NCBI GenBank assembly: GCA_023336875.1
Contig: JAMBLH010000287.1
Span: 1 to 6,550, forward strand
Length of the DNA: 6,550 nt
Reading direction: 5' to 3'
From: Actinomycetes bacterium
GTDB lineage: Bacteria > Actinomycetota > Acidimicrobiia > Spongiisociales > UBA5794
The translations under genes and the position numbers were made by a program. The notes under the pieces were generated by a model. That model was not told the DNA's origin and searched no databases. It was given only the letters and a program-made list of their open reading frames with translations. Of this stretch, positions 5,059 through 6,550 are shown in pieces (position 1 is the first letter of the stretch; every line of letters starts with the position of its first letter).

Positions 5059-6550
5059 ACCGCTCGTTCGCGCACAACCCTGGCGATGTTGAGCCGCTTT
5101 ATCGACCTGATGCCGGGGATCAGCGAGAGCATCGCTACGCCGAACATGACGGCGATCGCCACGGCGATTGTCACGGGCTGGATCGTTAGTTCGAAGGTGA
5201 ACGAGTCGTTGTTGAACGATGACAGGAACACAGCGGATATCCCGATCCCGAGGAGAACTCCGGGGATGATCCCGATAGCTGTGAGTAGCATGTTTTCGCT
5301 CACAACCATCCAAGCGATTTCTCTGTCTGCCATCCCGTTCGCTTTGAGCGTTGCGAATTCTGTCGAACGCTCCGCGATGTTCACCGAGATGGTGTTGAAC
5401 ATCAGGGAGAAGGCCATCAGGCCACCGAAGACGAGCATGATCCCAACGAACATGTAGAACAACGCAAGGAATTGTTGGACCATCTCATAGAGTGTCCGTG
5501 CGTCCTGTACGGCAAGAACGCCAGGCAGCTGCTCTATCGCTGCAATGGTTGTAGATCTACTCAGTGTGGGATCGAATAGCGTCATAACTGTGGTGACGGT
5601 CGGCGCGGCCATGAGTGCTTCGGGATCACTGATCCCCGCATTGCTCAGCGCTTCTGTGATCACATCCATCCGTCCATAGAGGGGGATTCCGAGCGGCTCG
5701 TCAACGAAGTCGACGAGTTCCAACACAATGGTGACATCGTGGGTTGGCAGATTGATGCTGAGCAGGTCGCCGACGGACACACCGAGCTTGTCAGCAATAC
5801 TCCTTCCGGCAACGATGCCTTCGGAGGGGAGACTCCCCGATGACGTTGTCCACCCATGCATTTGCGTGTCGTTCTCGTACCCATGGAGACTGGTCGCCAA
5901 GGTGTCTCCGTTATGGGTGATCGAAGCGCTGAAGCCTGCCACCGGTTCGGCTCGCGTCACGCCTTGCACCGAGCTGATGGCCGAGAGCAGATCTGTTGTC
6001 ACAGGTTCCGAGGCGACTACCGATGCATCCTGAAGCGCGATCTCGTTGAACTGCTTATTGACCATGCCGATGATGCTGTCCATCATTCCAACCGACGCAA
6101 GTATCAGGATGAGCGCGAGCACAACTCCCAGGACTGTCGACAGGCTTCTCCGCTTCGATCTGCCTATTCCTCTGAGCGTCATGCGTGTCCGGACAGGCAG
6201 CTTCGATATCATGGGGATCGCCTTCTCCAAGGAACTCTTCTTACCCGTCACCTGTGGTGTTGTACCTCTCATCGCCTCGGCTGGCGCGATCTTGTATGCC
6301 GCTCGTGCGGGGACCAGGGCCGACAGCGCGCCTGCGATGACGCCGAACAGGATGCCGATGATGATCGTGAACGGTCGGATCACGACGACGGTGTCTGGTA
6401 TGTCCAGTAGATCCGTGTACATGCGAGTCATGAGAGACCCGGCGACGGCCCCTAGTATCACCCCGATTATCGCTCCGACGGTGCCGATCCACAGCCCATA
6501 GCTGAGATAGTGCCTCCGCAGTTCGCGAGCGGACATGCCCGAGGCTCGCA
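5055..6550 (-). CDS. FtsX/MacB-type ABC transporter permease, 5' end outside the window
   Basis: Membrane permease of the MacB/LolCE/FtsX class, which couples cytoplasmic ATP hydrolysis to extracytoplasmic work such as lipoprotein or peptide export. The frame is open through the window edge, and RASGMSARELRR across it is the usual loop after the second helix of an FtsX domain, so the ATG at 6536 is probably internal. Counting from that Met, helices lie at 13-35 and 52-75 and end with PARAAYKIAPAEAMR (76-90), a classic FtsX end. A second unit follows: a basic loop and helix (127-150), an extracytoplasmic MacB-like domain (about 155-350), and three helices (about 356-384, 408-440, 451-475) ending in RSIKRLNIARVVRERAV. 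The full protein is thus a duplicated-FtsX permease, probably about 800 residues. The partner ATPase is not in view. The TAG stop shares CTAG (5055-5058) with whiB. Confidence 0.92.
   Translation of the reverse strand, partial: RASGMSARELRRHYLSYGLWIGTVGAIIGVILGAVAGSLMTRMYTDLLDIPDTVVVIRPFTIIIGILFGVIAGALSALVPARAAYKIAPAEAMRGTTPQVTGKKSSLEKAIPMISKLPVRTRMTLRGIGRSKRRSLSTVLGVVLALILILASVGMMDSIIGMVNKQFNEIALQDASVVASEPVTTDLLSAISSVQGVTRAEPVAGFSASITHNGDTLATSLHGYENDTQMHGWTTSSGSLPSEGIVAGRSIADKLGVSVGDLLSINLPTHDVTIVLELVDFVDEPLGIPLYGRMDVITEALSNAGISDPEALMAAPTVTTVMTLFDPTLSRSTTIAAIEQLPGVLAVQDARTLYEMVQQFLALFYMFVGIMLVFGGLMAFSLMFNTISVNIAERSTEFATLKANGMADREIAWMVVSENMLLTAIGIIPGVLLGIGISAVFLSSFNNDSFTFELTIQPVTIAVAIAVMFGVAMLSLIPGIRSIKRLNIARVVRERAV

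Overview
The window looks like a chromosomal segment of an actinobacterium (Actinomycetota). The strongest evidence is a complete WhiB-family gene, a regulator class confined to that phylum and its phages. A luciferase-like oxidoreductase of the F420-dependent G6PDH-like family, whose cofactor is widespread in Actinomycetota, agrees with this. GC content is moderate by eye, roughly the mid to high 50s percent. That is lower than in streptomycetes or most mycobacteria, and would suit a lineage such as Acidimicrobiia, but this placement is only an inference.

Layout from left to right. (1) 35-1018, minus strand: F420-dependent LLM oxidoreductase, best read from a TTG start with a good Shine-Dalgarno. 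(2) 1019-1269: divergent intergenic region with nested inverted repeats and three spaced GGTAC boxes, a candidate operator. (3) 1270-2766, plus: complete clade-3-like haem catalase. (4) 2767-3019: gap with no convincing promoter. (5) 3020-3748, plus: MIP/aquaporin-family channel with a variant second NPA motif (NPG), a non-water-type predicted selectivity filter and an acidic tail. (6) 3777-3809: perfect 14-bp hairpin between convergent transcripts. (7) 3829-4230, minus: RNase P RNA (rnpB), closed by a perfect 12-bp P1 stem. (8) 4267-4617, minus: small four-helix membrane protein of unknown function, just upstream of rnpB. (9) 4618-4785: divergent region with a candidate ECF-sigma promoter. 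(10) 4786-5058, plus: WhiB-family iron-sulfur regulator. (11) 5055 to the window end, minus: C-terminal part of a large FtsX/MacB-type ABC permease. It converges on whiB, and the two genes share one CTAG as their stop codons.

Functional reading. Catalase, a channel that could pass H2O2 or small neutral solutes, and a redox-sensitive WhiB protein form a plausible oxidative-stress neighbourhood, but the gaps and opposing strands argue against one operon. The most useful regulatory observation is an identical 10-bp element (CACGGGAACC) upstream of both rnpB and whiB. In each case it lies at near-identical spacing from a CGTT/CGTC element, as expected for SigR/SigE/SigH-like ECF promoters, and the rnpB copy predicts a transcript start at the 5' end of P1. 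I see no mobile element, CRISPR array, tRNA or clearly new multi-gene system. The remaining interest is in the channel's filter, the shared promoter motif, the operator-like repeats and the overlapping stop codons.
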